From Chrysochromulina parva (Eukaryota; Haptophyta; Prymnesiales; Chrysochromulinaceae), in contig PJAB01000153.1 in NCBI GenBank assembly GCA_002887195.1, positions 1 through 37,339 of the forward strand: a stretch of DNA of 37,339 nucleotides. Reading direction: 5' to 3'. The notes under the pieces were generated by a model. The model was not told where the DNA came from and made no database searches. It saw nothing but the letters and a program-made list of their open reading frames with translations. The translations under genes and the position numbers were made by a program. This document shows, in pieces, positions 16,992 through 27,875 of this stretch; within the stretch, counting starts at the first letter, position 1, and each line of letters begins with the position of its first letter.

Positions 16992-19900
16992 CTATCCATA
17001 CATGCGGCCCACCGCCCTCGGCCGCAGCCCTGGATGCTGCGGGCGGTTCACCTCGGCGTGCGCGCCGCGCGGAGCAAGTAGCGCCGCGTTGGCGGCGGCT
17101 CGCAGCATCTCGGCGGCTCCATTCTCCTTCTCGCGTCCGTTCGGCAGTCGGCCTTCCTTTTTTGGTATGAACGCAGGCCGTTGCGACGCTGCCGACGACG
17201 AAGCTGGCGGGGGCGCCGCCGCCGCGGCCACGCTCTTGGCGTGCGCCGACAGTTGGGCCTTTGCGTCCGCCGACCAGCTGGCGGGCGGCTGCTCCATCGA
17301 CGCGTTGACGTGCGCCTCTGCCACCGACGGCCGGGGCGGCGGCGGCACCGCTAGCTCGCGCGCGCGCACCTCGGACGGACCCTCGATCTCGGCGCCTCCG
17401 AGCTCTCCTCCTGGAGGGCCTCCGAGACGCAGACCTGACCCAATCGTCCCCAATGAGAAGAGCGTCGAGCGCGTGGGCGGCGTCATCGAGCGCGCCGGCG
17501 TCGCCGAGCGCGGCGCGGGCACAGTGCGAGGGGGCACCGCGAGCCCCGTGGGCGCCGTATCGGGCACGCTTCTCATCGACGGCCCGGGCAGCGCCGCGGC
17601 TGAAGCCGCCGCTGCCGTCGGCGGCGGCGCACTCATGTAGGGCGCTGGGGCGGGCACGGGGGCCGCGAGCGCGTCGCCGCCTGCGCTGGTGCTGAGCAGG
17701 GTCAACCTGGCATGCAGCCGCGCATTGATGCGCATCTGGGCGTCGAGCGCTGACGCATCGGCCGCGTGGTGAGCGCGGCTCTGCTCGAGAGCGTGGCGCG
17801 TAGCGCGGAGCTCCTCGCTCACCTGCCGCACAGCCGCCGAGGGCGAGGCGGCCGCGAAGGCGGGGGAGCCGGGCGAGGCGGCGGCCGCGGCCTCGGCGTG
17901 CACGGCGGCGAGTTCGTCGCGCAGCTCGAGCAGCAGCCCGGCTGACTCGCGGCGCTCCTCCGCTTCTCTCTGCCGGACGGTCTGCACACGCGCGCTCGAG
18001 GCCCGGCGCGCCGCCTCGAGCTCGAGCTGCGCGCTCGTCGCCTCCTCGTGCGCGTGCACCGCCGCCGCCTCGGCCGCCTCTGCACGATCGAGAGCTGCGC
18101 GCAGCTCTTCCCGCTGGATGGACGTGGCGCCGTCCGAAAGGCGCCAGCCGCGCTGGCGCTCCTGATCGAGCTCGGCCCGGAGATGATCGAGCTCCCCCCG
18201 GAGATGATCGACCGTCGCGCGCATCTCGGTGCGCGACGCCGTCGCGTCGGCCTCGGCCTGTCGGTGCGCATCGGCGGCGGCGGCGGCCGCGGCGGCCGCG
18301 CGTCGCTGCTGCTCGCGCCACGCCTCGAGCGCGACACGGAGACTGGCGTCGGCTGCGCACGCCTCGGCGACCATGGCGGCTTCGATGGCTCCGCGCGTCG
18401 TCGCCGCCGCCTCCACGAACGTCTCGCGTTGGCGCGCGGCGGCTGCAGCAATGGCGGTCTCGGCCCTCCTCGATGCGGCCGTGGCCGCCGCCTCGGCGCT
18501 CATGCGTGCCGCCTCGGCGGTGCGGGCTGCTGACTCGGCCTCGGCCTTGCGCGCGCGCAGGTCCATCTGCGCCCGTGCCGCGGTCTCCAGCGTCGCGTCG
18601 GCGCTCTGCTGGCGAGCGTCCGCGTCAGCCTCCGCCTCGCGCAGTCCAGCTGCCAGGGCCGCGACCATCGCCGTCGCCTCGCGATGACGTCGCTCATCAG
18701 CGCGCGCGGCGTGCTCTTCAACGGCGGCCACGGCCTCGGCGTGCCGCGCCTCCGCCGCCGCCACCGCCTGCACGAGCTCCGCGGCGTGGCGCTCGACGGC
18801 CGCCGCCTCACGCTGCGCGTACTCGGCGTTCGTCTGATCGAGGCGCTGGGCAAGAGTCCGCTCGAGCGCCTGCAATGCGACGCCCGACTCGGCGCGCGCC
18901 TGCTCGAGCGCGGCCGCCGCGAGCCTCTCCCGCGCTGCGAGCGTAGCCGCCGCCTCGTCCTCGTGCTTGCGCAGCGCCGCCGCGGCCTCCTCTGCCAACT
19001 GGGCCGCCTCTGCCTTTTGACTCACATGGGCCACCTGCAGCGCCTCGAGCGCCGCGTGCGCCGCCGCAAGCCGCTCCGAGTGCTCGCGACGCCATTTCTC
19101 GCCCTGCCGCACCTCGTCGGCGGCGGCGGCCAGATCGCGTGCATGCCGCATCGTCTGCGCGACCATCTGCTCTTCGAGCCTCGCCGCGCGCGCCTCGGCC
19201 TCTTTGTGATGCTCCTCGCGCGCCGCAACGCGCGCCTCGCGCTCGGTCATGGCCGCTTGCAATTGACGAAGCTCGCCAAAGAAGGTGGTGAGCGCGCCAA
19301 TATTGGTGGCGCCCCCCGCCCCCTTTGCGGCCGCCCGACGTGCCATGGCCAACGCCTCCCAGCGGCGCAATGCGCGACGCAGCTGCAGTTGGGGCACAAG
19401 CCGAAGCAATCGCGCCGTCGCCGAGAGCAGCTGCGCCTTGGTGCTCATCTCAGCGCGCCGGCGCTGCGCCCAGGTGCGCAGCGCAGATCGAGCATGGAGC
19501 GATTCGCGCACCGCCACCGCCCGCGCGACTCGCGCTGCCAACGCCGTGTCCGCACGCCACTGCTCCGCACGCATGCGCAGCGGCCGCCAGCCGGCAGAAT
19601 AACGGCCTGCGTCACACTCGCGTGCCCCGCGCTCGAGGCAGCGCCTCGATGCCTGACGATCGGCCGTTGAGGCGTCCCACGTGGCGAGTGCGCGACGGGC
19701 TGCGACACGAAAGGTGAGCGCAGCCGCACGCTGCAGCACTCGGCTACCGCGCAGTGCGATCGCAGCCCGAGCGGCGTGCGACCAGCGACCAAAGGCCAGC
19801 CGCTGCCGACGCGCGCCCAGTCGTCGAGCCGACGCCGACGCCGCGAGGCTCCGTGCGCGGGAGGCGAGCGCGGTGCGCACCCACATCCTCATGGCGGCGA

Positions 19901-22206
19901 CCGTCGCCTGCAGCAGCACGTGCGAGAGCTTCTGGTCAGCTCGGTGCAGCTGCTTGCGAGCCGCGGTGGCACGAGTGCCCTTGACAACGGCCCGCCGATG
20001 CCAGCTGCGCATCGCCGCGCGCGACGCCACGTGTGCAGCGCTGCCATGCCCCCGAGCCTCCGTGGCGGCGTGTGCGCTGAGGCTCGCGCTCGTCGCGGCC
20101 CAGTGCCGGAGCATCGAGCGCGTCGTCACGAGCTCAACGGCCTTGCATGCAGCCACTGCAGCCCGGCGCCACCCGGCAGCTGAGACCGTCGCGCTGTGCC
20201 ACCGGCGGAGGGCAGTTGCGTGGGCGAGCGCCTCGGCACTTCGCAAAGCGAGCGCCCCTCGGGCCGCCAGGACACGACGGCGCGCCGCCTCCCTGAGCCA
20301 TTGCCGCAGCGCCCACGCCGTCGTCGCCCCGATGGGCGAGCGGTCGAGCGGCGCCGCGGCCAGGCGCGTGGCGGCGGCGGCCTTCGCCCTGGCTGCCCAG
20401 ATAGAGTAGCCGGTGCGCATCGTGCAGAAGCCAAGGCACCAGCTCGCCGCAGCCAGGAGCGCCGCCTCGGCCTTGGCGGTGGCTGCCACGCGTACCCACA
20501 CGCGCCAGGCAGTGAGCCGCGGCAGCGCACGCGCCGCCCGCGACGCCGCCGCTCGGCCGTTACCCGCGGACCAACGCCGCCACAGCCGCTGCCGATCGTA
20601 CGTGCGCAGCTGATGGCGCAACCGCTCACCGAGCATGGCGGCCGTTACTCCGAAGGCCGTCGTGTGGTGCGTGCGCGCGGCGAGCCGCCGCCACTGCCGC
20701 AGGGCGCCCAGCCGCGACGCGCGCCACTCGTGCCCATCTGCGAGGCGGGCGTGGCGCGCGGTGGTGCGTGCGACGGCGGCGTGGCGGCACCATCGGTTGA
20801 TGAGGGCCTGGGTGCGAAGGGTCACCGTCATTGCGGCGGCGGCCGTGCTGACCGAATGGAGTCGGCACGTCCGCCGCCAGTCAGCGAGCGCGTCGGAAGC
20901 ATATCGGCTCCAGCGCGCGTCGCACACCACGTCGGCCTTGGTCTTGAGCGAGTCGGCCGTGACAGAGGAGACAAAGGCGCGGCGCCACGCTGCATAGGCG
21001 GCCACATGGCATGCGCGTTGGCGTGCGGCGACGGCGCGATCGGCGCGATCTGCGCGCGTGAGCCCCGCAATGGCCACGCGTCGACACGTGACGAGCGCGC
21101 GCCAGCCGCGCCGCAGCTCTGCCGCCGTCAGGGCGAGCGCGCTGCGCCGCAGGATGGCCGACGGAGCCCACCGGTGCGCCGCCAACGCGCGTACGCCTCG
21201 CCGCGCGTAGCTCCGGCGCACGTTGGCCCTCGCCCTCTGGACGCACGCGGCGACGTGGCTGAACAGCTGCCAGCGCTGCACACTCTGCAGCAGGCTGCGC
21301 AGAATCGCCGCCGTGCCGCGGGCGTGCCGCGTCGCACGGACGTGCAGCGCGAGAGTCACGGATGCCCGGGCGTGCCAACGGCCAAGGTACTGTCCGAGCC
21401 AAGCGCGTGCCGAGGTGCGCTCGAGATGCGCACGAGATTGGCCACGTGTCAGCGCACCAGCCGTCGCGGCCCGCAGCCGCAGCCAGCACCGAGTGAGGCG
21501 TGCCATGCCCGCCACGGCGCCGAGCCACGTGGAGCGTGCGCGTGCTCTGCCAACGGCCGTCAAGCGCGTGAGCGCCGCGGTGGCCGCCCGCGCCCGCCTG
21601 GATGCCAAGGCTTGGTGCGCGCGCGAGCGTCGCGCGGCGGACGTTGCCCAAGGACCCAAGGCGGCGCACAGCTGAAGGTGAAGATGATGGAATGAGGCGA
21701 GATGCGCTCGGCGCAGCGCCGTCTCGCGACGCGCCCCATTGCGCCGCCACGCGTCCAAGGCCGCAAGGGTGGCGGCCCGTGCCCAGTACGACGCCGCCGC
21801 TGCCGCACGGAGCTGCAGCCGCTGCCACGTGGAGCGCCCGGGCTGAGACACGAACCGTTGCCAACGGCGGAACGCCCAGCGCGCGCCGGCGCCCAGCGCT
21901 GTCCTGGGCACAAGGAGCCGGCGGCCCGCCTCTAGGCGCGCGCGGCGCGCGAGCGAGCGCAGCGCACGGCGCATCTGGGCGTGAGCTCGGCGCTGGTGCA
22001 TCACCTCACCCATCCAGTCCATCGCCGCCTCGGACTGCTGCTCCAGACGGAGGGCCGCCGCCTCGCGCTCAGCGCGCAGCTCGGCGCCGGCGCGCTCAGC
22101 CGCGCGGCGCATCTCCTTCTCGCCGACGCTCTGTGCCGCGAGCACCGCCGCGCGCAGCTTGGCGGCCGCCGCCGCTTCGATGTCACGGGCTGCCGCCGCT
22201 GCGAGG

Positions 22207-22238
<32 letters not shown>

Positions 22239-25200
22239 CTCGGCCGCCGCCTCGGCCGCCGCTTGCTGCGCCGCTGACGCCGCCGCGGCGGCGGCCGCTT
22301 CGCAGCGCTCCCTCAGCTCGCACTCCATCCGCGCCTCCGTCGCCTCGTGCTCGAGACGGCGCTGCTCCAGCTGCCGCTCGAGGCGCGCCTCCGTCGCCTC
22401 GTGCTCGAGACGGCGCTGTTCCAGCTGCCGCTCGAGGCGCGCCTCTGCAGCCGCATGTAGCGCCGCGCCGTCCGCGAGCTGTGCTTGCAGCTGGCCAATC
22501 GAGTGGCGCGCGGCTGCAACCTCCGCCGCGGCTGCGCGTCGCGCTTTTTCGAGCTCAACGCTCAGCTCCGAGGAGAGCGCCGCCAAGCGCAGGGCTTGCT
22601 CGCTCTGTGCGTGCAGCTGGCTCGCCAGATCGCTCTCATGGTCCTCAGCGGTCCGTCGGAGGAGCTCCGCGTCGGCCCTCGTGCGGGCCACCGCCTGTCG
22701 CTCCGCACCCAGCTGCGCGAGCGCCGTCTCGAGCGCCACCTCGGCGCTGGCGAGCTGCGCGTCGGCGAGCGCGAGCGCCGAGTTGAGCGTCGCCTCGCGC
22801 GTGCTCGCCTCGCGCAGCGCCTCGGCGTGCGCGCTCGCCTCGAGCTGACGAAGTTGACGAATCTCGCGCAGCGCCTCGGCATGCGCGCTCGCCTCGAGCT
22901 GCCGCTCCCCTTCGAGCTCAACACAGCGCATGGCGGACGAAGCGGCGGCCCGTGAGGCAACGTCAAGCTCACCCGCCACGGTCGCCGCCGCCGCGCGGGC
23001 GGCGCCTAATTCGTGCATCGCAGCGCGGTACTCGTCGTGGGCATGCTCGCAGTTGCGCTCGGCCACCTCTGCTCGCTGTAGCTCCATCTCCGCCTGCTCC
23101 TCCGCCGCGGCCGCCCGCTGCTCCGCTGCCGCTGCTGTCTGTTCCACCGCTGCGGCACGTTGCTCCGCCGCCTTCGCCCGTTGTTCCGCCGCCGCGGCAC
23201 GTTGCTCGAGATCGAGGAGGCTCTCACCCGCGTCGCTCAGCCGCGCGCTCAGCGCACGCTCGAGTGCACGCGCGCGTTCCGCCGCGGCCGCGGCCGCCGC
23301 GCGGTGTGCCTCGTCCGCCGCCCGGTGCGTCTCCTCTGCTGCGCGTGCCGCCGACTCGAGCTCGGCCAATGACGCACGTAGAGCGCAGGCCATCGCCTCG
23401 GATGCCCGTCGCGCCTCATCGGCGGCGGCGAGGGCGTCCTGTTCAGCGATGCGTGCGCGCTTCGACTCGGCGACCGCCGCGGCCGCCTCGGCCGAAGCCC
23501 CGACGGCGGCAGCTGCCGCCGCGTCGAAATCTGCCTCGTGCTCGTCACGGAGCGCGGTAGGGAGCGCCTCGGCCTCGGCCTGCTTCATCTCCGCGGCAGC
23601 AGTCAGCTCGCTCCGTTGCTTCCACATTGCAGCGGCCAACTGCGCGGCCGCAGCCGCCTCGGCTTCAGCCAGCTGGAGTGCGAGCCGCGTGACTGAGTGC
23701 GCCGAGTGCCGAGCCAGCATCGCCTCAGCCTCGCCCCGCTGTGCCTCCAGCATCGCCTCTGCCTCGCGTCGCCGTGCCTCCAGCATCGCCTCTGCCTCGC
23801 GTCGCCGTGCCTCCAGCATCGCCTCTGCCTCGCGTCGCCGTGCCTCGAGGGTGGCCTCGGCCTCGGCCTCGAACTGCGCCAGAGTTGCCTCCGCCTCACT
23901 CCGCTGGGCGTCCAGCTTCGCCTCTGCGTCTAACTGCTGTACCTCGAGCATCGCCTCCGCCTCCGCCCGCTGTGCGGACAGATTCGCTTCGGCCTCAAGC
24001 CGACTCGAATCGAGCGCCTCACGAAGCTCCTGCTGCGTGGCGGCCGCCTGTGCCGCCTCGAGTGCCGCCGTTTCGGACACGTGCTGCAACGCCGCCCGCG
24101 CGTCGCTCAGCTCGGCCTCGTAGGCATGCAGCCGCTGCTCGCTCTCCGCCTCGCGCTCTGTCAGGGCCGCCGCGTAGCGCACCTCAAGGGCGGCGAGGGC
24201 GGCGCGGCTCTCGTCCGCCGCCTCCGTCGCCGCCGCCTCCGCTGCCCTCGCCGCCGCCTCCGCTGCCCTCGCCTCCGCCTCCGCTGCCCTCGCCTCCGCC
24301 TCCGCTGCCCTCGCCGCCGCCTCCGCTGCCCTCGCCTCCGCCTGCGCCACACTCGCCTCCATCGCAGCTTGGCGCGCCGCCTCCGCCTCATGCGCGCTGT
24401 CCTGGGCGGTGGCGCGCGCGGCTGCCACCTCCCTCCGGGCAAGCTCGGCGGCGGCGGCACGCTCGGCGGCCACCGCCTCCGCCTTGTCGGCCCGGCTATT
24501 CGCAAGCGCCGCCGCGAGCGCCGCCGCCTCCTCCGCCGTCGCAAGCGCGACCTCTGCCTCGGTGAGCGCCGAGATGAGCACCCGCAGGCTCGCGCTCGCC
24601 ACGCCCGAGCGTGCCGCCTCGGCGTGCGCGCGCTCGCCTGCCTCCTCAGCGGCACGGCCGAGCTCCGCCAGGCGCGCATCGCTCGCCGTCTGTTGCTCCT
24701 CGAGGCGTTGGTTGAATTCGGCCATGGCGGCCGCCATACCCTCCTGTCTCATCTGAGCGGCCTGGGCGGCTTGCGATGCTGCAAGCGCTGTCGCGTGCTG
24801 TACGGCTGCCTCCTTGGCGGCTTCGCGCGCCTCAGCCGCCGCCTGCGCTGCGACCAGCTCGGCCGCGAGCTCCTCACGCCCTGCCACCGCCAGGTCGCGC
24901 GCCGCCGTGGCCTGCATGGTCGTGGCGGCCATGCCATCCGCCTCCGCCTCCGCCTCCGCCAATGCGATGCACACCGCCTGCAGACTGACCGCATAGTCCA
25001 GCTCGGACGCCGCATGCGCCGCCGCCGCCGTCTCCGCCGCCGCGGACGCCGCCCGCTCCGCCGCCTCCGCGTTCGCGACGGCCTCCGCCGCCGCGCTCAG
25101 CTCGTCCTCCAGGCTCGACCCTCTCCACAGCTCCGACGCGAGCCGCGTCTCCATGTGCTCCACGTCGACGATGAGCGCGCTGCGCTGGCTGAGCACCGCC

Positions 25201-26013
25201 TGCACCTCGGCCACTGAGGCGACGAGCAAGGCCTCCAGACCGCCCACTTCACGGCCGAGCACCTGTTGCGCCGCCGCCGCCGCGCGTGCCGCGTCGGCGC
25301 TCGAGACGGCGCGCCCAGCCTCGGCAGCGGCGGCGGCGGCGCGCTCGTGCTCGAGCGCCGTGCACGCCTCGTTGGCCGCCTCGCGCGCGCCCGCGAGCGC
25401 CGTCGCGAGCACCTCCAGCTGCGCTGCCGTGTGCTCCGCCTCGACGCGCATCCGCCCAGCATGCTCCTCCGCCACGCGCGCCGTATCGAGCACCTCCTCC
25501 TCGAGCACCGCGAGCTCGGCAAGCGCCGTGGCGGCGTCCACCTGCGCGCTCATCGCGGCCTCGGCGGAACGCGCCGCCTCCGCCGCCGCCGCCACCCGCC
25601 CGAGCTCCGCCTGCCGGTACGCTCCACGCAGCTCATCCGCCGCCGCGCTCGCCTGCGTCGCCGCGAGCTCAAGGGATCGACGCTCGAGAGACCGTTGCGC
25701 GACGCTCGCCTCGGCGACACGGAGCGAGACGCGCAGCGTGTCCGCCTCCGCCGCCGCGCGCATCGACGTCTCGTCGGCGCGCGCTGCTGTTGCGGCGAGC
25801 GCCGCGCGTGCAGCTGCGCGCTCGAGAGAGCTGCTCGCGTCCGCGTCGCGCAATGTGCTCACGAGGACGCGTCGCTCGGCGGAAGCGATGAGAGCTTCCG
25901 CAGCCGCGGACTGCACCACCTCGGCGGTGGCCGATGCGCTGGCGTGCTCGCCTTCCTCGCGCGCCGCGGAGGCCGCCGCCCTCACCGCCGCTCGTAACTC
26001 AGCCTCGTGGGAG

Positions 26014-26052
<39 letters not shown>

Positions 26053-27671
26053 GCCGTCGCCTCGGCCGCCACCGCCGCCTCGGCCGCCGCGCGCGCCTCG
26101 GCTGCCTCGTGCATGGCCGCCTGCATGGCCGCCTCCGCCTCGGCGATGGCCTCCTCGGCGGCTCGCTGCGCGGTCAGCGCCTCGAGGAGCGCCTCCCTCT
26201 CGCTCGAGAGCTCGGTTCGAAGGAGCTCGGCTTCGTCAATCCTGCGCTGCGCCTCGCATGCAAACGCCGCCGCGGCCGCCGCCTGCTCCTCCTGCTGCTG
26301 CTGCTGCTGCTGCTCGGCCGCTTCGAGCCGTCGGCGCCACGCCCCCTCGGCGTGGTCGCGCTCCACCAATCTCGCCAATCTCGCGCGCTCCTCCCGCGCC
26401 TCGAAGTTTCGAACGCTTCCCAAACGCACCGCCTCCTCCCGCCAGGCGCGCAGAGCGGCTCGCTGCTGTGCTGCCATCCCGATGCGTGCTGCACGCAGCA
26501 GTGCGGCGCCGCGCCCGCGGTCGGCGGCACGCGCCTCGCGCGCCTCACCCCGCCACGCGCGCAGCCCGCGGTGGAGCCGGCGGCGGCGCAGACGCAGGCT
26601 CACGAGCGAGTGCGCCTTGAGGAGCGCTCGGGTCTGTCGGGTCGCCGCCGCCCACTGCTGAAAGGCACGCGCCGTGGTGGGCAGATCGGCAAGGTCGTCG
26701 TCGACGGCGCCGGCGGCGACGCTGCGCCGTGCGCCGAGCACGCTCGCGGCCGCCCAGCGCCGGCGCCAGCGCCGATAGCTGCGGTAGAGTGCCGAGCGCA
26801 TCGCGAGACGACGCGAAAGTCGCATGAGCTCAACCTCGCGCGTGGCGCGCGCCCACTGCGCGAGAGCGTGCGCGCGCGTGCGCCGTCGGAAGAGCGCCTC
26901 GGCGAGCTCGTCGTTCATCGTGTCGGCGCCCGCGCTCGATCCCGCGGGCGAGGGCGGCGTGCTGCTGCTGCTGCTGCTGCTGCCGCCGCCGCCGCCGCCG
27001 AGCAGCAGCAGAGCAGCAGCAGCGTCTGAGGAAGCCGCAGCAGAGGCGACGGCACGTCGCGCCTCGGGGCCCGGTGTGGGCGCGGGCGACGATGGGATGC
27101 GCAGCGCCGGCCGCTGCAGCTGCGCGACGCGGAGCGCCTGCCGGAGCGCGGCAGAGCGCTGCTCCCCCACGGCCGCGAATCCGTCGCGCTTGGCCAGCTC
27201 GGCCTTGAGCTTCTGCTCGCGCTCGCGTGCGAGCTGCAGCTGCTGACGGCCCGCCGAGCGGGCAAGGTCGAGGCGCGTGAGCGAGCTGCGCACCTGGCTG
27301 GTACTGGATGGCGGCCTCTCGAGCAGCGCGCTGCCGAACCGCCTGCTGACGTCCCGATTGAGCTGCGCAGCGAGGGAGGCGCCGCTGTCGTCGCCGGCGG
27401 ATGCGGCTGCTGGTACGCGCGAGCGCCGCATGGGAACTTTGGGAGAGCTGCTGTTGGTGTTGGGGCTCGCCTCGGAGCTGCTGCTGCCTCCAATCGGGAA
27501 GAGCGCACGGGCTCGCCGGGCCGCATCATTAGAGGCAATGGCCGCGGCTGCATTGGCAGCCAGGCGGTTCGCGGGCACGAGCACGCGCCGCGGGCCGTCG
27601 CCGTACTGGCGCTGTGGCGGAGAGGCCGCATCCTCTGACGAGGAGGGCGACGAGAACGGCATTGGCGGCAT
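16992..27671 (-). CDS. Giant Sfi1-like centrin-binding coiled-coil protein
   Basis: A single intronless frame of 3559 residues from ATG 27671. Residues about 1-240 are Ser/Pro/Ala-rich and disordered. Residues about 265-440 hold five Trp-centred helices (HALAQWARA, SYRRWRRRW, AFQQWAAA, GLRAWRGEA, ALRAWREEA). Residues about 440-1885 are an Ala/Glu/Arg coiled coil. Residues about 1885-2785 hold some 25 more Trp-centred helices spaced about 35-40 residues apart (ALRQWLREA, ALRRWHSAT, MLRHWAAT, AMRSWHRRA, ALRTWAQRR). Residues about 2790-3340 form a second coiled coil, and the tail is Ser/Pro-rich with a KEN tripeptide at 3515-3517. The Trp helices match the Sfi1 centrin-binding pattern, so the protein probably forms a long centrin-coated filament at the basal body or spindle pole. 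It is about 3.5 times longer than yeast Sfi1, with coiled coils added. It is divergent from the Nup50-like gene. Confidence 0.85.
22330..22437 (-). repeat. 54-bp tandem duplication in coiled coil
   Basis: Two near-identical 54-base units start at 22330 and 22384 and encode an 18-residue coiled-coil segment (core RLERQLEQRRLEHEATEA). A degenerate third copy begins at 22438. Confidence 0.85.
23741..23839 (-). repeat. 33-bp tandem repeat, 11-residue coiled-coil unit
   Basis: Three essentially identical 33-base units start at 23741, 23774 and 23807, with degenerate copies on both sides. Each encodes the 11-residue unit AEAMLEARRRE. Confidence 0.9.
24230..24340 (-). repeat. 21-bp heptad-coding repeat
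   Basis: GC-rich units of about 21 bases encode successive heptads of the type RAAEAEA or RAAEAAA in the first coiled coil of the giant protein. Confidence 0.7.
26957..27000. repeat. CTG/CCG microsatellite
   Basis: A CTG run followed by a CCG run on the + strand encodes polyGly and polySer (GGGGG then SSSSSS) in the disordered N-terminus of the giant protein. Confidence 0.85.
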
Positions 27672-27875
27672 ATGCAAAAGGCTCGAGCCGCGACGCGAAG
27701 AGGTTCGCGCCGCCCGCGGACGCCGAGCGCGCGAAAGAGAGCGCTCGATCTCGCGCCAAGGAGAGAACTAGTGATGGGGTGGAAAGGTCGTTGTCATTTT
27801 TCTCATCTTCAGATTGTGCCTCTGTTTCACACCGGGATCGATTGAGCGCTGTGAACTTCTCCCCCTCGCGTCGCC
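27672..27875. promoter_or_regulatory. Divergent promoter of the Sfi1-like and Nup50-like genes
   Basis: Only 204 bases separate the two ATGs (27671 minus, 27876 plus), so the genes must share or abut promoters. The stretch includes a T-rich GTCATTTTTCTCATCTTCAG at 27794-27813. No TATA box is clear. Confidence 0.5.

Noticed and set aside
25153..26661. 502-codon + frame opposite the giant gene
   Set aside because: Antisense mirror of Ala/Glu codons in the coiled coil. Several similar frames lie along the gene and none has a recognisable domain.
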